NCBI RefSeq assembly: GCF_023746615.1
Contig: NZ_CP082276.1
Span: 1,488,001 to 1,552,000 of the forward strand
DNA from: Grimontia kaedaensis
GTDB lineage: Bacteria; Pseudomonadota; Gammaproteobacteria; Enterobacterales; Vibrionaceae
DNA: 64,000 nt
Reading direction: 5' to 3'
The position numbers were made by a program, and so were the translations under genes. Shown piece by piece: positions 41,504-50,480 of this stretch. The notes beneath the pieces are model-generated. The model saw only the letters and a list, made by a program, of their open reading frames with translations. It was not told the DNA's origin and ran no database searches. Position 1 is the first letter of the stretch. Each line of letters starts with the position of its first letter.

Positions 41504-42817
41504 TCAAAACACGCTGTCTTTACGACAGTCGGTAACCACGACTTTGGACGATTTCACCTCTTCATAAGTCAAATTAGGTGCATCATCCCCAGCAAACTTG
41601 GCGATAACTGCTCCTGACCCCAGAAGGGGGGCTAATTGGGCGCAATCGCCAGGCTGTTCAATAACGATATAGTCCATGCCTGATTGAGTGAGTGAACCCC
41701 AGTCTTCAGATTTCACATTTGAAAACACGGCAGTCGCCGAAACATTGGAAAGATCGCCGAAGCTATGGACAGTGCTATGGTCGATAAGAATTTGAGAAAG
41801 AGACTCCGCACTGTTAAGCGGCGAAAGGGATTCAATCTCTCCGCCACTGAGCATGACTTCGCTAATAGTTGGGAACTGCGCCAAATCATTCAGACGGATC
41901 TTGGCAGATGTTGGTAGTTCACATATAACAGTAGACAGATCATTGACGCGCTCTGCCTGATCCATATCCGCGGCCTGTTTTAGACACTTTTCAATTTCAG
42001 GATCGGCGAAAGCCAACTCACTGATCAGCGGCGATACCGTTTCCTCGTACTCATGTTGGAAATGATCGTCTTCTACAAAACCAGCATCCGGGTAGCTGTC
42101 AGCATTCGCCAAATATTCATCCGCAAACTCATCACCAAGCATTTCAGGCGGTAAATCAAAATCTGGGTCTTCTGCCAGAATAGCCTGCCCAACCACAGCC
42201 TTAACAATGGCTCCATCCACTTCATTAAACTGCTGCAGGATAGGTTCAGCATCCCCGACCACACAAAGGTTATGGACCAGGAAGGTTGAGGGAACCGTGG
42301 CCATTAACATGGCATTCATGTTCAACGCCATCATCACATCTGACGCTGCCATATCAGTATTCGCCGCAGCTTTTAAGGAGGGAATCGCATCGGCAAAGTC
42401 ATTAAGCTCCGCGATGCTTTGTCGATATTCCGTCACCAAATCCGGTCTGTAGCAGGTTGAGCTCTGATCGACTTTATCAAGGAAAGCCTTGTACTCAGTG
42501 ACATAACCATTCCCCAGAGAAGCGTTGCTCCGTGTCAGTGAAGCCAAACGACCAAGGTCACCACTACGAACTGCTGTTAAAGGGCTTTCCGTCTTTTCAA
42601 GCACATCTGTCATGGCTGCGATAATTTCTTGGTAAGCCTCGCCGTTCTGCTGACTTTCTTCCATCAAGGATGCTGTCTTTCTTTGCAGATCTTCCACCAA
42701 CTGAATGTTGTGCTCAATCTGCCCATATACAACAAAGGGCAAAGACAGCATGGCGGCAAACAACAGGGTTGCCAATCTGCTTGTCTTACTGACTGTATGG
42801 CGCTTGGAATTCAACAT
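41504..42817 (-). CDS. Secreted protein with helical N-terminus and LRR-like C-terminus
   Basis: 437 residues from ATG 42817, with AAAGGAAATGAGT in front. Signal peptide (ATLLFAAMLSLPFVVYGQ), a helical region up to ~300 rich in A, E, D and M, then a stretch from ~330 that reads like short leucine-rich repeats (LNDLAQFPTISEVMLSG, GEIESLSPLNSAESLSQILI, FGDLSNVSATAVFSNV). Four to six cysteines are scattered through the mature protein. Not assigned to a family. Probably periplasmic, co-expressed with the OmpA-family gene. Confidence 0.65.
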   Translation of the reverse strand: MLNSKRHTVSKTSRLATLLFAAMLSLPFVVYGQIEHNIQLVEDLQRKTASLMEESQQNGEAYQEIIAAMTDVLEKTESPLTAVRSGDLGRLASLTRSNASLGNGYVTEYKAFLDKVDQSSTCYRPDLVTEYRQSIAELNDFADAIPSLKAAANTDMAASDVMMALNMNAMLMATVPSTFLVHNLCVVGDAEPILQQFNEVDGAIVKAVVGQAILAEDPDFDLPPEMLGDEFADEYLANADSYPDAGFVEDDHFQHEYEETVSPLISELAFADPEIEKCLKQAADMDQAERVNDLSTVICELPTSAKIRLNDLAQFPTISEVMLSGGEIESLSPLNSAESLSQILIDHSTVHSFGDLSNVSATAVFSNVKSEDWGSLTQSGMDYIVIEQPGDCAQLAPLLGSGAVIAKFAGDDAPNLTYEEVKSSKVVVTDCRKDSVF

Positions 42818-42855
42818 ACTCATTTCCTTTCTAACCGCTTGAACGATGCAAGCGT

Positions 42856-43338
42856 TCACTGTCCATCGACCACAAGAGGCTTGTCGCACATTTCGGCAAT
42901 CTTCTTACCTTGGTCAATCAATTTGGTTTGGCCGCCAGACATCAGTTTCACTCTTTCTCCGGTATCAAAAAGCATAACTAGCTCATGCAGTTTTCCGCCG
43001 TGACTGTCACGAGAGCGAAGACTTCTTGCCACAGAAAATCCGCTGATAGTGTGGAGGTTTGCGCGTAGTCGATAGACGGGATAAAGACTGGTAATTTGCC
43101 GGGTTAAGGTCCCTTTACGAAGGTCTATTTTTATATGGTGGTCGAGAAACATCATGTGCCAGGCAAAGCCTGACCACATTGCCCATGTAAGTATCGATTG
43201 CAGCGAATCCACAGTGCGATACCAAATCAAAAGCCCTGCCATCACGAAGAACAGAATGCCGAAAAACCTCAGCAAGCCTCCTCCGCCTAAATGCAGTTTT
43301 CGAACGTTGCTTGTTGTGTCATAAGTTTCATTCACCAT
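42856..43338 (-). CDS. Two-helix membrane protein with PH-like cytoplasmic part, hypothetical
   Basis: 160 residues from ATG 43338, preceded by AAGGGTGATGCC. Two close hydrophobic segments (LLRFFGILFFVMAGLLIW and ILTWAMWSGFAWHMMFLD) are followed by ~90 beta-rich residues (IKIDLRKGTLTRQITSLYPV, KLHELVMLFDTGERVKLM), the layout of bacterial PH-like/YcxB-type membrane proteins. The call is structural, by eye. It has a similarly built neighbour four bases upstream. Confidence 0.6.
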   Translation of the reverse strand: MVNETYDTTSNVRKLHLGGGGLLRFFGILFFVMAGLLIWYRTVDSLQSILTWAMWSGFAWHMMFLDHHIKIDLRKGTLTRQITSLYPVYRLRANLHTISGFSVARSLRSRDSHGGKLHELVMLFDTGERVKLMSGGQTKLIDQGKKIAEMCDKPLVVDGQ

Positions 43339-43342
43339 GGCA

Positions 43343-44038
43343 TCACCCTTGAACCCAATTAAACACAAACAGCATCGTCCCAAGGGTTAACGTAAAAGGG
43401 AATATCCAAAGCAAACGCCATATCGACCCCTGAACCTCAAACTCTGCACCTTCAATGCGTGACGGTTTTACGTAGCGGGGTTTGCTTGCTGCAGTCATTT
43501 CCAGAGGACGGGTTTCAGGCCAATCAGTGACGTTATCAAGTGCGGTAATCCCGACTTCTTTGCTGAGAAATAAAGCCATTTCCGCAGTTTGATCAAACTG
43601 ACCAATGCTGTTTCTGGTCATAGACTTCCCGTCCGCATTCAACTGCAACCAACAACCAGACTTATGTGCAACAATCGGTATTACCGTGACATTGCAATCA
43701 CGAACGGACCATGAGGCTTTTTCAGGCGGTGTTTTTCCCCAACCCCGAAGATGAGAAACGCGACCACCGCTGAAAACAAAACGTTCAGTACGACGCATCA
43801 GAATGAGAGAAATAAGCAAAAGAACGGCTGCCACGATCAGAAAGAAGTACATCTGATTATCGCTTTCCATCAAGGAGACAAATGCCATGACGATTGATGC
43901 GCTCATCGGCACAAGCGCAATGAAACCAAATACCTTCCAGATTTTCTGATGCATCCCAATCAGATAGTAGTTTCCATTGGGATCTTGTTTGAGGTGATAG
44001 CGGGCGCCCCAGTAAAGTTCGCTATATTGCGTTTCCAT
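43343..44038 (-). CDS. Membrane protein, paralogous layout to its neighbour, hypothetical
   Basis: 231 residues from ATG 44038, preceded by GGGAGCTTGG. Two membrane helices (FGFIALVPMSASIVMAFVSL and FFLIVAAVLLLISLILM), a beta-rich soluble part (RFVFSGGRVSHLRGWGKTPP, GCWLQLNADGKSMTRN), and a third helix at the C-terminus (LLWIFPFTLTLGTMLFVF). First gene of the four-gene cluster 44038-40033; the downstream gene begins four bases after its stop. No known family was assigned. Confidence 0.6.
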   Translation of the reverse strand: METQYSELYWGARYHLKQDPNGNYYLIGMHQKIWKVFGFIALVPMSASIVMAFVSLMESDNQMYFFLIVAAVLLLISLILMRRTERFVFSGGRVSHLRGWGKTPPEKASWSVRDCNVTVIPIVAHKSGCWLQLNADGKSMTRNSIGQFDQTAEMALFLSKEVGITALDNVTDWPETRPLEMTAASKPRYVKPSRIEGAEFEVQGSIWRLLWIFPFTLTLGTMLFVFNWVQG

Positions 44039-44202
44039 CCAAGCTCCCGCGGCGGGTGAGTCAAGATGAAACGATAATCTCCCTGACAAGGTACGTCGAT
44101 ATACCCAGTGTTTTATTCATTAGACTTGTCACTCATTAAGAAAGGCAAAGCTTTCAGGCTTTTTGATAAAGATGTTGGTAGGACCGGCACTTTTAGAATG
44201 AT

Positions 44203-44859
44203 CTAGCTGGGTGCCGACAACAAAAGCAGTTCTTTAAAATTATAAGACGTACCACCAATGGCGATAGCTAATAATACCCCTGAACATAATCCTTGGAGCC
44301 AGAGTGAGTTAAATACTTTTGAGCACCATTTAACGCACAAGATGTAAAGAGAGAGAATACTGACATCAAGCAGCACCCAGACAGTAGAAAGCGTTATAAC
44401 GCTGCCAGTAAAACTGTGTGTCACTGCAATAAACTGCGGAAAGAAAGCGACAAAAAATAATATGTCTTTCGGATTAGCTACTCCAGTAATAAAGCCTCTA
44501 ACAAACCCACTATTTTTGGTGGTTTCGCTGTGATCCGAAGTTGATGCATTATCTCGACAAGTATTTGATACGCGCCATAGCGTGCGTAGGTCTATCACAG
44601 CGCCAATGCCAATATAAAATGAACCGAGGATACCCAGTAAATATAGGTATAGGGGAGCTAGATGGACTACACCTGCCAGAGTCAATACGGCAATCGTCAG
44701 TAACAACAGGGAAGCTCCATTAGTGCCGAGCAAGGTCATAAATGCCTCACGTTGTCCTTCACGGATTGCTGTGGAGGTGAGCAGAGCAACAACTGGGCCG
44801 GGAGTAACAATTAACAGTATTACGACGACACTGTAGCTGAAGAGTAATGAGAGATTCAT
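44203..44859 (-). CDS. LysE/RhtB-family amino-acid exporter
   Basis: 218 residues from ATG 44859, preceded by AAGGAAAAACACAAC. Six membrane segments; the N-terminus FSYSVVVILLIVTPGPVVAL carries the family PGP signature, and GFITGVANPKDILFFVAFFP is the second conserved block. Exports amino acids or derivatives such as homoserine lactone. Divergent from a LysR regulator 170 bases away, the usual arrangement for this family. Confidence 0.85.
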   Translation of the reverse strand: MNLSLLFSYSVVVILLIVTPGPVVALLTSTAIREGQREAFMTLLGTNGASLLLLTIAVLTLAGVVHLAPLYLYLLGILGSFYIGIGAVIDLRTLWRVSNTCRDNASTSDHSETTKNSGFVRGFITGVANPKDILFFVAFFPQFIAVTHSFTGSVITLSTVWVLLDVSILSLYILCVKWCSKVFNSLWLQGLCSGVLLAIAIGGTSYNFKELLLLSAPS

Positions 44860-45007
44860 GTTGTGTTTTTCCTTGTTGAGATACTTGATTGTCTGTAGAT
44901 GGCTTAAAACCATTCTTTCGAAGATCATGAGAGCGAATTTGCATAAAGAGCTAATACGATTATGTAAGAGCCAATCAGTGCGGAAAAACGGAAAAAACTA
45001 TGTATTA

Positions 45008-45026
45008 TTGTGAGTAATACTCACAA
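45008..45026. promoter_or_regulatory. Perfect dyad TTGTGAGT-AAT-ACTCACAA, likely LysR box
   Basis: An 8-bp perfect inverted repeat with a 3-base spacer ends six bases before the LysR start codon, in the control region shared with the divergent LysE gene. It contains the T-N11-A pattern of LysR-type binding sites, so autoregulation and control of the exporter are expected. Confidence 0.65.
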
Positions 45027-45032
45027 TGGAAC

Positions 45033-45944
45033 ATGGACATGACATTACCTCCACTCTATGCGTTACGGGCATTTGAGGCGGCTGCACGTTTAGGATCTTT
45101 TTCTCAAGCCGCTGAAGTGCTCAACGTTACGCCTAGTGCGATCAGTCGCCATGTGCGAACGCTGGAAGAGTGGTTTGAATGCAAATTGTTTGAACGACAT
45201 GGTCCTAAAGTCATCATTACCCCCGCTGGTAACTCCCTGGCCAGTCAACTCACTGAAAGTTTCCAGAGTCTGGAAAATGCCTGTTCTCATTTTGGTCGTA
45301 ACAATCGTCAATTGCGTTTAAAAGCACCATCCACTCTGGCAATCAGTTGGTTATTGGATGTATTGAGTCATTTTCGAGATGAGTTCAGCGTGCCAGCCAT
45401 TGAAATGGTCAGTGTATGGATGGATATCGACAACGTTGACTTTGTCCGAGAGCCCTACGATTGCGCGATTCTACTGGGACAAGGCAATTTTGGTGCTGAT
45501 ACCGAATGCCTTCCGTTGTTCGAAGAGCTACTGATTCCAGTCTGTTCACCAGCGTTACTGAGTGAGGCTCAACATGATTTAAGTGCTTGTGAGTTAATTC
45601 ACCCCACTTCGGACCGCCGTGACTGGCGGCGTTGGATAGATCGCACTGGTGACTATAAGTCTTTGAACATCAATAAGGGTAAAGTGTTCGATACTCTTGA
45701 ACAGGGCAATCAAGCGGCCATCAGCCGCCATGGTATCTCCGTTGGAGATTTGTTACTCAGTCTAAAAGCTATTGAGAGTGAGTTACTGGTGCTGCCATTT
45801 AAGCAAGCGGTGGTAACCGGTGATAGTTATTATCTAGTCTGGCCTAAAGGTTGTGCTAAAGAAGAGTACATCGATTTACTCTATCAGTGGCTCAAGTCCT
45901 CAGTACCAGGTCCATTACCAGACGATGTGACCCGTCTAAATTAG
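45033..45944 (+). CDS. LysR-family transcriptional regulator (GcvA-like)
   Basis: 303 residues. The N-terminal winged helix (LPPLYALRAFEAAARLGSFS, QAAEVLNVTPSAISRHVRTL) matches the GcvA-type subgroup, followed by a periplasmic-binding-protein-like effector domain (LRLKAPSTLAISWLL, LFEELLIPVCSPALL, GISVGDLLLSLKAIE). Probably regulates the divergent LysE-type exporter in response to its substrate. Starts at ATG 45033; a second ATG two codons on is possible. Confidence 0.87.
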   Translation: MDMTLPPLYALRAFEAAARLGSFSQAAEVLNVTPSAISRHVRTLEEWFECKLFERHGPKVIITPAGNSLASQLTESFQSLENACSHFGRNNRQLRLKAPSTLAISWLLDVLSHFRDEFSVPAIEMVSVWMDIDNVDFVREPYDCAILLGQGNFGADTECLPLFEELLIPVCSPALLSEAQHDLSACELIHPTSDRRDWRRWIDRTGDYKSLNINKGKVFDTLEQGNQAAISRHGISVGDLLLSLKAIESELLVLPFKQAVVTGDSYYLVWPKGCAKEEYIDLLYQWLKSSVPGPLPDDVTRLN

Positions 45945-46408
45945 TCAACAAGGGACTAAGGAAGCGAATAAAGCGAGTTGACGATGTTAACTCGGACTTT
46001 AACCATATCGTGTAATGGAGTACCACCCATATATCTTTTGTATTCGCGAGTTCTCAAGTAGGACGAAGAGCCAAGCTCACTTTTGTCCACTTTGAGTTAG
46101 TCACCGATATTTAGCTCAAAATTGCCCATCTCGTGCTGGCGAAAGCTAACGGAACCCATCTCATCCAGAGAGCTTTGCACATAATTTCCAATGCCAATCG
46201 TGAGGTGCGTAGAAACACACCATTTTGTAATAACTTCTCATTCTCTATTTTTACGCACCTCATGATATCCTCTTAAAAACATGCGCTTACTATACAGTTC
46301 AGCATTTATTAGATGCATGAAAAATCCCCAAATAGGGTATTTAAATGCCGCAATTTGGAATCTGATAAATTGTCATGCTTTAAACAATTTCTTGGTATGG
46401 AGATCTGG
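45945..46408. other. AT-rich gap with a perfect inverted repeat and a possible gene remnant
   Basis: TGAGGTGCGTA (46201-46211) and TACGCACCTCA (46252-46262) are a perfect 11-bp inverted repeat 40 bases apart. On the minus strand between 46237 and 46097 an open frame without a start codon reads like the end of a protein (GIGNYVQSSLDEMGSVSFRQ, then HEMGNFELNIGD and a stop). This suggests a decayed gene, but no family was recognised. Confidence 0.35.
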
Positions 46409-46945
46409 ATGGATAGTATAAAAAAGGCTGTTTCTTACATTGAATTTCTGCCAATTATTGTGTTTGGATTCTTGTTTAAAGCAGATAAGTTACCAATTGA
46501 ACAACAGTTCTATGCTGTTGGTTTGGCGAGCATGGTTTTGTTACTTTGTTTCTACTCCCTTTCGTTACGCATGGGCTCTATGGCACTTGCGACAAATCTT
46601 CACCTTATATCAGGTGCTTTCGCCTATTTGGTTTACTGGGAGTATCTAAACTGGGTTTACTACTACTTGCAGGAGTCTTCTCTCCTTGCTTGGATGTTTA
46701 TCGTAGCGCTAGTTAGGACTATCTACTCGCAACAGACAGCATTGGACACTTTTCCAAGTGAAGACAATTCAGTGAAGAAGTTATCTTTCCTATTTTCATT
46801 TTTCTGTCTAGTGAGCATCCCGCTATCTGTGTACCTTAGAGGGGATTTGTTGTACTCAGTATTCATTCCGTTTGCCGCATTAGCATACCTACAAGGACTT
46901 TTGAAAAAGCTCGCGGTCAAAAGAGACGTGATTCAGCAAATTTAA
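46409..46945 (+). CDS. Hypothetical multi-pass membrane protein
   Basis: 178 residues from ATG 46409, preceded by TGGAGATCTGG. About five hydrophobic segments (IEFLPIIVFGFLF, LASMVLLLCFYSLSL, AFAYLVYWEYLNWVYYYL, FLFSFFCLVSIPLSVYL, FIPFAALAYLQGLL). Not recognised. Base composition is visibly AT-richer than the core genes around it, in keeping with recent acquisition. Confidence 0.55.
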   Translation: MDSIKKAVSYIEFLPIIVFGFLFKADKLPIEQQFYAVGLASMVLLLCFYSLSLRMGSMALATNLHLISGAFAYLVYWEYLNWVYYYLQESSLLAWMFIVALVRTIYSQQTALDTFPSEDNSVKKLSFLFSFFCLVSIPLSVYLRGDLLYSVFIPFAALAYLQGLLKKLAVKRDVIQQI

Positions 46946-47082
46946 GCATACAAGCGAATGAACGAGAGATGTTTACTCATGGCACATTTTTTCAATGAAA
47001 GATAGTGATTCAGGCGTTTCAATCAATTTTAGCTAGTAAACGCCCGTTCTTCGAACGTTATAACTCAAGGAAAGAGGCTTTT

Positions 47083-47460
47083 ATGAAACAAGTTTTGATT
47101 GCATTTGCTGCGCTATTTTTATTAGCTTGCACTTCTCAAAATTCACCAAACCCGAATATCACAATATTTAACAATGCTATAGAAGATCATGTCTACTTGT
47201 TGTTAGTTGTATATGACGGGAAAGCAGGTCAGCCAGCACCATCCGTATTAGAGTCAAAATTCAAAGAGAAAGCGAGTCTACTTTGCAAAGAAGAATTCAG
47301 CTTTGATAAACCAGATGATGCAGTTTTAAAAGAACTTAATCGAAAGTCACTTGAGAAATGGATAGCTGCTCAACACTTCAACTATGTAGCAAAAAGTTGT
47401 GAGTCTGGTTTTAGTACTCAAAGCTCTTCTAGCGCAACAAAAATAACGTATTGTACTTAG
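47083..47460 (+). CDS. Hypothetical small lipoprotein
   Basis: 125 residues from ATG 47083, preceded by AAGGAAAGAGGC. Lipoprotein signal LIAFAALFLLACTSQ with acylated cysteine 16. The mature part is short, with three further cysteines (LLCKEEF, KSCES, and near the end YCT). No family recognised. Lies in the same AT-rich block as the preceding membrane-protein gene, on the same strand. Confidence 0.6.
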   Translation: MKQVLIAFAALFLLACTSQNSPNPNITIFNNAIEDHVYLLLVVYDGKAGQPAPSVLESKFKEKASLLCKEEFSFDKPDDAVLKELNRKSLEKWIAAQHFNYVAKSCESGFSTQSSSSATKITYCT

Positions 47461-47674
47461 GTTGTTATCGGCATAACACAGATGAGCTCTTCCCCCTTCA
47501 ATCGGCAATAGCACTTTGTTGGCTGCGTCAGCAGCCAATGCTCTCGATCAAGAAATCTGGCTTCTATGTTTTCCCAATCTCAGCTTATCCGAATTATACC
47601 GCTTAGATAGCAACCCCTAACTCGAAATTGTCCAAAACCAATTTAGCTCAAAGGCGCGGGGACAAGGCTCTTCC

Positions 47675-47764
47675 AATTCTGGTTCAACATTATCGAGCCA
47701 AAAGTTCAGAAGTCATTGTCACGCTGACATGCAAAAGAGCCTCAATTGAGGCTCTTTTTTTGGT
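47675..47764 (+). repeat. Direct repeat flanking the 5-kb module, left copy
   Basis: Starts AATTCTGGTTCAACATTATC, continues GTTCAGAA and CTGACATGCAAAAGAGCCTC, and ends in a hairpin (GAGCCTC-AATT-GAGGCTC with T tract). The same order and ~80 per cent of the bases recur at 52670-52760. The hairpin is a good terminator for whatever is transcribed from the left. No gene was found in the 590-base gap between 47461 and 48052; an 8-bp hairpin TTGGCTGC/GCAGCCAA lies at 47519-47538. Confidence 0.75.
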
Positions 47765-48052
47765 CGAAATTCTCAACCTAATTGGCGGTGTGTTCAGGCT
47801 GGATTGTGTCCCATTTCGCGCTACAGAAAGCAAACTTCAACAGCATCACTTCAATTGTCTTCAAGATATTTCATCGTGGGAATTTGTTAGATGCATCGAA
47901 TAGATTTAAACAAGTTAATCAGGTGGAATTCTTCAGAGTTAGTATGAAGTTGTAAAACTGACCAGTAGCTCCATTTTCGTCACAAATAGTCACATCCTTT
48001 CATATTGATGTCAGTTATTCTTCCCCAACCACTTATCGCTACTTGTACATCT

Positions 48053-48772
48053 ATGAATTTATCTGCCTCATACAGCATTGTTCTCGTTGAAGATGATTTG
48101 GAACTTGCTGAGCTCATCCGGGATTATCTACAAAGTTTCGAATTCAACATTGAAATCGTCAATGACGGTCTAACAGCAGTCAGTACAATTCTATCCACTC
48201 AGCCCGACTTAGTCGTTCTAGATGTCATGCTGCCGGGGCAAAGTGGGATGGATGTATGCCGTGCGATTCGTCAAAACTACAATGGTATGATTTTGATGCA
48301 AACTGCGTTGGATGATGATATCGACCAAATGATGGGGCTAGAACTCGGAGCCGATGACTACATCGTCAAAAAGGTCAAACCACGATTATTGTTGTCTCGT
48401 ATTCGCGCGCTTTTGCGCCGCCAAGAACGTACTTCCTCAGAAAACGATCAAGACGTACTGCAATTAGGACAACTAAAAATCAATTTGCAGCATCGCACAG
48501 TAACCCTTAATCAAGCCAGTATTAAGCTCACTACGTCCGAGTTTGAACTTTTGCATCTACTTGCAAGCAATGTTGGCCAAGTCGTATCACGAGATGACAT
48601 TGCTCAGCAAATTCGTGGCTTCGAGTATGACGGTTTGGACCGCTCCATCGACCGAAGAATCTCCCGTCTGCGTCGTTCGCTCCAGGACAACCCAATCGAA
48701 CCTGAATTGATTAAAACTATCCGAGGTGTCGGCTATCAACTGTGCCTGGCACAAGGAGTCGAAACAGCATGA
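48053..48772 (+). CDS. RstA-like OmpR-family response regulator
   Basis: 239 residues from ATG 48053; ATG 48008 is an alternative and neither has a strong ribosome-binding site. Receiver with phospho-acceptor D57 (LVVLDVMLP) and K in YIVKKVKPR; winged helix with LTTSEFELLHLLASNVGQVV and the RstA-type RGFEYDGLDRSIDRRISRLR. Overlaps the kinase start by four bases. Likely controls the downstream barrel and lipoprotein genes (inference). Confidence 0.83.
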   Translation: MNLSASYSIVLVEDDLELAELIRDYLQSFEFNIEIVNDGLTAVSTILSTQPDLVVLDVMLPGQSGMDVCRAIRQNYNGMILMQTALDDDIDQMMGLELGADDYIVKKVKPRLLLSRIRALLRRQERTSSENDQDVLQLGQLKINLQHRTVTLNQASIKLTTSEFELLHLLASNVGQVVSRDDIAQQIRGFEYDGLDRSIDRRISRLRRSLQDNPIEPELIKTIRGVGYQLCLAQGVETA

Positions 48773-50379
48773 TTAGAGCTTTTTCAATTTTATGGTTCGC
48801 CGTTTTTGTTCCCATCATCTTATTAATCCTCCCCACGGGTATTAACCCAATTCAACTCCTAAACGAGTGGTTCTCTGCAGACTTTCACAAGCAAACTTAT
48901 AGGGTGAAATTTGAATTAGTGACTAACCAGCTATTGGAGCTGCCTCAAGACCAGTGGCAAAACAAGATCAACAGCTATGCGCCTCACTTTGGCTACCCCA
49001 TTGAGTTGCAAAAGCTTGATGACTATCAATACGATCCTGAGTTGCACCAAGCGCTTAACAACGGGGATATCGAGTTCTTGTTTGGTGATCCTATGGCGTT
49101 GGTTCAGCGTGTGGGAAACAGCAATCAAGTGCTTTACTTTGCGCTCAACGAGTCTTCTGAACTCGCAGTACTCAACCAAGCCAAAGGCAGCTTGTTTTTG
49201 GCGATTGAAGATTTGCATCGCTTCCCGCAAGAAGAGTGGCAGCAAAGGCTCGAAACACAGGTCACCCATGTCCCCTTTCGCGTCAAATTAAAGTCCTATC
49301 AGGCACTTTCAAGCGAAGCACAAGCGGCGATAGGTGATAAATCCAATGAGATGGTCGCATTCTTTGGCACGAGTGGACTCATTGAGTTACTCGCTCCTGT
49401 TTCGGAAGATATATGGCTACATGTAGAGGATAATCTCTCGAGCACGACGCAAATGAAGCATATATCTGCGATTATTGTGGCCTTTTTCCTTATCGTTTCT
49501 TTTGCATTGTTCATGTGGGTATACCCCCTTTGGCGCGACTTAAAACGCTTGGTCGCGACATCAAACGAATTCGGCAACGGGGTATTGTCGAAACGGGCCT
49601 CCACCTCCAAACTGTCAGTGATTTCTCAGCTTAGTGAATCATTCAATCACATGGCCGACAACATAGAGAAGCTGATTGCAGGGCAAAAAGATCTGACCAA
49701 TTCCATCGCCCATGATTTGCGTACGCCGCTTTATCGACTCAGGTTTGCCCTGGAAATGATGGAAGATGAAGAAACGCCTGATGCGCAGAAGCAAAAGTAC
49801 CGGAATACTGCTTATTCTAGTATTGAAGACTTGGATCATCTGATAAACCAAACACTGCTCTTATCCCGCTACAATCGAGTCGCTGATATCAATCATTTCT
49901 CGCATAGCTGTTTCGCCCAAGAACTTCTGACAGAAGTCGACTACTTCAAGCTTGAGCACACAGACTTAGACACGCACTTCTACTGTTCACCTGATCTGAA
50001 AGATCAACAGCTATTTTTAGACAACAAAGGTTTGATGCGGGCCGTCAAAAACCTTCTGGCTAATGCAAGTCGATTTGCCGAAACGACCATCACCATTTCA
50101 TTTCTGATTGAAGACGAGCATTACAAGATTTGGGTCGAAGACGATGGGAAAGGGATTCCCAGTAAACATGCAGAGAAGATCTTTGAGCCTTTTCAGCAGT
50201 TAGACAATGATGAGCGTAATAGCGACAAAGGTCATGGTTTGGGGCTTGCCATCGTCAAACAAATCATGGTGTTGCACAAAGGACAAGTAAGCGTCAGAGA
50301 GTCAGACTCTAATGGGGCTTTGTTTGAATTATCTTGGCCTGTCCACGCGCTGAGCCCATCGAACCACGAGGAAATGTGA
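48769..50379 (+). CDS. RstB-like sensor histidine kinase
   Basis: 536 residues from ATG 48769, with AAGGAG in front. Membrane helices at the N-terminus (ILWFAVFVPIILLILP) and around residue 235 (ISAIIVAFFLIVSFALFMWV) enclose a ~190-residue periplasmic sensor made of two similar halves (QLLELPQDQWQNKI and IEDLHRFPQEEWQQRL). HAMP, then H315 in SIAHDLRTP, N box LANASRFAET, and EDDGKGIPSK, GHGLGLAIVKQI. Partner of the preceding regulator. Confidence 0.83.
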   Translation: MIRAFSILWFAVFVPIILLILPTGINPIQLLNEWFSADFHKQTYRVKFELVTNQLLELPQDQWQNKINSYAPHFGYPIELQKLDDYQYDPELHQALNNGDIEFLFGDPMALVQRVGNSNQVLYFALNESSELAVLNQAKGSLFLAIEDLHRFPQEEWQQRLETQVTHVPFRVKLKSYQALSSEAQAAIGDKSNEMVAFFGTSGLIELLAPVSEDIWLHVEDNLSSTTQMKHISAIIVAFFLIVSFALFMWVYPLWRDLKRLVATSNEFGNGVLSKRASTSKLSVISQLSESFNHMADNIEKLIAGQKDLTNSIAHDLRTPLYRLRFALEMMEDEETPDAQKQKYRNTAYSSIEDLDHLINQTLLLSRYNRVADINHFSHSCFAQELLTEVDYFKLEHTDLDTHFYCSPDLKDQQLFLDNKGLMRAVKNLLANASRFAETTITISFLIEDEHYKIWVEDDGKGIPSKHAEKIFEPFQQLDNDERNSDKGHGLGLAIVKQIMVLHKGQVSVRESDSNGALFELSWPVHALSPSNHEEM

Positions 50380-50480
50380 CCAACTTGGACACAAACCGTC
50401 CATAAAACGCCAACGACTTATCGATGAGGCGAATGTAATTTTGAGTGGCATTACAAAATAGTCACTGATAAGGAAATTAC

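Noticed and set aside
46201..46262. Inverted repeat considered as an integron attC site
   Set aside because: The arms lack the RYYYAAC/GTTRRRY core of attC sites and no integrase or cassette array is visible.
47675..47764. Possible tRNA remnant because of GGTTCAA and a GGCTC...GAGCCA pairing near the left direct repeat
   Set aside because: The T-arm does not pair and no acceptor, D or anticodon arm can be built, so a tRNA-derived att site cannot be claimed.
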